Assembly: GCF_002858765.1 (NCBI RefSeq)
Contig: NZ_PJRP01000012.1
Coordinates: forward strand, 177,770-212,554
Reading direction: 5' to 3'
DNA: 34,785 bases
Origin: Cupriavidus pauculus
GTDB lineage: Bacteria > Pseudomonadota > Gammaproteobacteria > Burkholderiales > Burkholderiaceae
The translations under genes and the position numbers were made by a program. Below, one piece after another: positions 32,213 to 34,785 of this stretch. Within the stretch, counting starts at the first letter, position 1, and each line of letters opens with the position of its first letter. The notes below the pieces were generated by a model that worked only from the letters and a program-made list of their open reading frames with translations, was not told where the DNA came from and did not search any database.

Positions 32213-32971
32213 ATGACAAAGCAGGCAAAGGTCGCATTGGTCACGGGCGCCGCGCGCGGCATCGGCAAGGCGGTGGCCCAGGCCATGCTGGCCGACGGCT
32301 ATCAGGTAGTGCTGGCGGGCCGTACCGCCGAAACGCTGGAAGCACTGGCCGAAGAGGCCAAGGCGGCGGGGCAGGCGGCGCTGGCCGTGCAGTGCGATGT
32401 CAGCAACCCGGCGTCGGTCGATGCGTTGTACGAAACCGTGCGCAGCCGCTTCGGCCGCCTGGACGTGCTATTCAACAACGCCGGTGTCAACGCGCCGGCC
32501 ATCAGCATCGACGAACTATCGTTCGAGCAATGGAAGGCCGTGCTGGATACCAACCTGACCGGCGCATTCCTGTGCGCGCGCGGCGCATTCGCGCTGATGA
32601 AGGCGCAGGATCCGCGCGGTGGCCGGATCATCAACAACGGGTCGATCTCGGCCCATGCGCCGCGCCCGAACACGGTGCCCTATACCGCGACCAAGCACGC
32701 CATCACGGGTTTGACCAAGAGCCTGTCGCTCGATGGCCGTGCCTATGACATCGCCTGCGGCCAGATCGACATTGGCAACGCGGGCACCGACATGGCCAAC
32801 CGCATGGCACGTGGCGTGCCGCAGGCCAATGGCGAGATTCGCCCGGAACCGCTGATGGACGTGGCCCACATTGCCAGTTCGGTGTTGCACATGGCCAACC
32901 TGCCGCTCGACGCCAACGTCCAGTTCATGACCGTGATGGCAACCAAGATGCCGTTCGTCGGGCGCGGTTGA
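32213..32971 (+). CDS. Short-chain dehydrogenase/reductase
   Basis: A 252-residue SDR with Rossmann motif 'TGAARGIG' (11-18), 'NNAG' (88-91), and catalytic N114, S144, Y157 and K161 ('NNGSISA', 'YTATK'). It likely oxidises or reduces an alcohol/ketone with NAD(P). The basic/acidic residue after beta-2 ('AGRTAE') suits an NADP preference, but this is a guess. ATG 32213 has GGAG upstream. It is divergent from the MFS gene; the pair may serve a common substrate, but this is only neighbourhood evidence. Confidence 0.9.
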   Translation: MTKQAKVALVTGAARGIGKAVAQAMLADGYQVVLAGRTAETLEALAEEAKAAGQAALAVQCDVSNPASVDALYETVRSRFGRLDVLFNNAGVNAPAISIDELSFEQWKAVLDTNLTGAFLCARGAFALMKAQDPRGGRIINNGSISAHAPRPNTVPYTATKHAITGLTKSLSLDGRAYDIACGQIDIGNAGTDMANRMARGVPQANGEIRPEPLMDVAHIASSVLHMANLPLDANVQFMTVMATKMPFVGRG

Positions 32972-32985
32972 CCGCAGAGGAGTAG

Positions 32986-33498
32986 TTAGTGTGCTGGCCC
33001 GGTGCGGCCGGCCATGAATGCGGCGGCGTCGGCCGCCGTCATGCCGCGCTCGTCGCGGGCTTCCGGATCGGCACCGTGTTGCTTCAGCAGTTCGACGATC
33101 TCGGTGCGCTGGAACATCGCCGCAACCATCAACGCCGTGCGGCCGTCGGGCGAAGCGCCTTCGACGTCCGCGCCGTGTTCCAGCAAGATGTCGATGATCT
33201 CCCGGTAGCCCTTGTAGGCGGCCCCTGCAATCGGCGTCTGTCCCATCGCGTTGCGCGTGTCGGGTGACGCGCCGGCTGTCAGCAGCATGCGCAGCGCATC
33301 GGCATGGCCGTGATAGGCGGCCAGCATCACCAGGCTGTCGCCCTTTTCGTTGCGCAGGTTCGGCGGCATGCCGCGTTCGATCAGCGCCGCCAGCGCGGCC
33401 GCGTCGCCATTGCGCGCCAGGTCGAACACCTGGCCCAGCGCGGCGATCATGCGGGCTTCTTCATCGGCGGTCATGGTGGGGGCTTGGGTCTGATCCAT
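32986..33498 (-). CDS. Ankyrin-repeat protein (AnkB-like), downstream of catalase
   Basis: A 170-residue protein with about four ankyrin repeats: 'GDAAALAALIERGMPPNLRN', 'GDSLVMLAAYHGHADALRML', 'GQTPIAGAAYKGYREIIDIL' and 'GRTALMVAAMFQRTEIVELL', each with the usual helix-turn-helix pattern. No signal peptide or membrane segment, so it should be cytoplasmic. It lies 75 bases downstream of the catalase gene on the same strand. In Pseudomonas aeruginosa an ankyrin protein (AnkB) next to KatB is needed for full catalase activity; a similar helper role is an inference from this pairing. Confidence 0.9.
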   Translation of the reverse strand: MDQTQAPTMTADEEARMIAALGQVFDLARNGDAAALAALIERGMPPNLRNEKGDSLVMLAAYHGHADALRMLLTAGASPDTRNAMGQTPIAGAAYKGYREIIDILLEHGADVEGASPDGRTALMVAAMFQRTEIVELLKQHGADPEARDERGMTAADAAAFMAGRTGPAH

Positions 33499-33523
33499 CT
33501 CTGCTCTCGTCTTGCTGTCGTGG

Positions 33524-33548
33524 AGAGGGCGGGACGTGCCCGCCCTCT
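33524..33548 (-). terminator. Ten-pair hairpin between catalase and ankyrin genes
   Basis: AGAGGGCGGG (33524-33533) pairs perfectly with CCCGCCCTCT (33539-33548) around a five-base loop, in the gap between the catalase stop (33574) and the ankyrin ATG (33498). No U-run follows on the minus strand, so it may be a partial terminator or an mRNA-stabilising hairpin that lowers the downstream gene's expression. Confidence 0.55.
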
Positions 33549-33573
33549 GCTTGCTTCGCTTCGCTTACAGCGC

Positions 33574-34785
33574 TTACTTGGCTTCGACCTTCTCGATCGC
33601 CGCCGCGACACCGGCGCCGTAGGCCGGGTCTGCCTGCGTGCAGTGGTCGATGTGGCGCTGCTGCACGGGCTTGGACACGCCCTTGATGGCGCGGGCGGTA
33701 TTGTCGAACAGCGTCTGCTGCTGGGCCGGCGACATCAGGCGGAACAGGTCGCCCGCCTGCGAGAAGTAGTCGTCGTCCACGCGGTGGTTCCAGTGGTCGG
33801 CGGCGTCATCGACCGACAGCGGCGGCTCACGGAAATCGGGCTGCTCGGCCCACTCGCCACGGGTGTTCGGCTCGTAGGCAATGGTGCCGGCCCCGTTGCC
33901 GTCCGTGCGGCCGCGGCCGTCGCGGTGATAGCTGTTGACGTATCGGGCGGCCTTCGGCGAGTTCACCGGGATCAGGTGGTGGTTCACGCCCAGGCGATAG
34001 CGCTCGGCATCGCCATACGAGAACAGGCGGCCATGCAGCATCTTGTCTGGCGAAAATCCAATGCCCGGCACAATCGTCGACGGCGCGAACGCGGCCTGTT
34101 CCACCTCGGCGAAATGGTTCTCCGGATTGCGGTTCAGTTCCATCACGCCCACTTCGATCAGCGGGTAGTCCTTCTTCGACCAGATCTTGGTCAGGTCGAA
34201 TGGGTTGTGGCGATACTTGGCGGCGTCGGCCTCGGGCATGATCTGCACGAACAGCTTCCAGCGCGGGAATTCGTTGCGCTCGATGGCTTCGTACAGGTCG
34301 CGCTGATGGTATTCGCGGTCGCGGCCGGTCACCTCGGCGGCTTCGGCATCGGTCAGGTTCTGCACGCCCTGCTGGGTCACGAAGTGGAACTTCACCCAAT
34401 GGCGCTGCATGTCCTTGCTGATGAAGCTGTACGTATGGCTGCCGAAGCCGTGCATATGGCGCCAGCTACGCGGGATGCCCCGCTCGCTCATGGTGATGGT
34501 GACCTGGTGGAACGACTCGGGCAGGCTGGTCCAGAAATCCCAGTTGTTCTCGGCGCTGCGCATGCCCGTGCGCGGGTCGCGCTTGACAGCATGGTTCAGG
34601 TCGGGGAACTTGAGCGGATCGCGCAGGAAGAAGACCGGCGTGTTGTTGCCCACCAGATCCCAGTTGCCTTCCTCGGTATAGAACTTGATGGCGAAGCCGC
34701 GAATGTCGCGCTCGGCATCGGCGGCGCCGCGTTCGCCGGCCACCGACGAGAAACGCAGGAAGAGATCGGTCTTCTTGCCGATCTC
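33574..34785 (-). CDS. katA: Catalase (5' truncated by window edge)
   Basis: The frame runs off the right edge (403 C-terminal residues visible, first ones EIGKKTDLFLRFSS). Small-subunit haem catalase: 'GERGAADAERDIRGFAIKFYT', 'GNNTPVFFLRDPLKFPD', and the proximal haem ligand tyrosine in 'RLFSYGDAERYRLG'. The distal histidine and the true start are outside the window. It breaks hydrogen peroxide into water and oxygen. The length so far and lack of a C-terminal flavodoxin-like domain make it a small-subunit enzyme. Divergent or upstream control elements are not visible. Gene symbol is by family, since KatA and KatB types cannot be separated here. Confidence 0.93.
   Translation of the reverse strand, partial: EIGKKTDLFLRFSSVAGERGAADAERDIRGFAIKFYTEEGNWDLVGNNTPVFFLRDPLKFPDLNHAVKRDPRTGMRSAENNWDFWTSLPESFHQVTITMSERGIPRSWRHMHGFGSHTYSFISKDMQRHWVKFHFVTQQGVQNLTDAEAAEVTGRDREYHQRDLYEAIERNEFPRWKLFVQIMPEADAAKYRHNPFDLTKIWSKKDYPLIEVGVMELNRNPENHFAEVEQAAFAPSTIVPGIGFSPDKMLHGRLFSYGDAERYRLGVNHHLIPVNSPKAARYVNSYHRDGRGRTDGNGAGTIAYEPNTRGEWAEQPDFREPPLSVDDAADHWNHRVDDDYFSQAGDLFRLMSPAQQQTLFDNTARAIKGVSKPVQQRHIDHCTQADPAYGAGVAAAIEKVEAK

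Noticed and set aside
1..34785. CRISPR arrays, tRNA or rRNA genes, insertion sequences, phage or integrase genes
   Set aside because: I found no regularly spaced repeats, cloverleaf-like or rRNA-like segments, transposase motifs or terminal inverted repeats on reading both strands.

Overview
The window is GC-rich, densely coded chromosomal DNA from a betaproteobacterium. Protein resemblances (LysP-type permease, a bo3 quinol oxidase operon, CynR/CynT, phosphocholine-type phospholipase C, catalase plus ankyrin protein) and the MCP style point to Burkholderiaceae, most likely Cupriavidus or Ralstonia; this placement is inferred from memory of families, not from a search. I see no rRNA, tRNA, CRISPR array, insertion sequence, phage gene or integrase, so it reads as an ordinary chromosomal segment. 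Both ends are cut: a CaiB/BaiF CoA-transferase at the left edge lacks its N-terminal part and a catalase at the right edge lacks its N-terminus.

Left third (1-12.4 kb): CoA-transferase end, hemolysin III-type membrane protein, dienelactone-hydrolase-type enzyme, a tiny lipoprotein followed by an exported phospholipase C, a periplasmic FKBP-type prolyl isomerase, a TSUP-family exporter, a 45-residue membrane peptide, a small exported repeat protein (two 13-residue units), then a leftward block: squalene/phytoene synthase family enzyme, lysine permease, exported amidohydrolase ending at a strong bidirectional terminator. A DUF899 protein follows.

Middle (12.6-24.5 kb): a 77-residue unknown and a CDP-diacylglycerol pyrophosphatase, an MFS transporter, a methyl-accepting chemotaxis protein with a sigma-28-like promoter, the leftward cyoABCD operon for cytochrome bo3 quinol oxidase (overlapping genes, no cyoE in view), a divergent MHS-type transporter, and a CynR-like regulator divergent from a beta-carbonic anhydrase coupled to a small VOC protein.

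Right third (24.6-34.8 kb): a signalling cluster (GAF-GGDEF cyclase facing a coupled PAS-GGDEF-EAL / HDOD-GAF pair), then a threonine dehydratase lacking its C-terminal regulatory domains and preceded by what looks like a complete ribosome-mediated attenuator with an isoleucine-rich leader peptide. An MFS transporter, an SDR dehydrogenase and a catalase/ankyrin-repeat pair complete the window. The attenuator plus regulatory-domain-less dehydratase is the most notable find: control by isoleucine appears to have been left to transcription instead of enzyme feedback.
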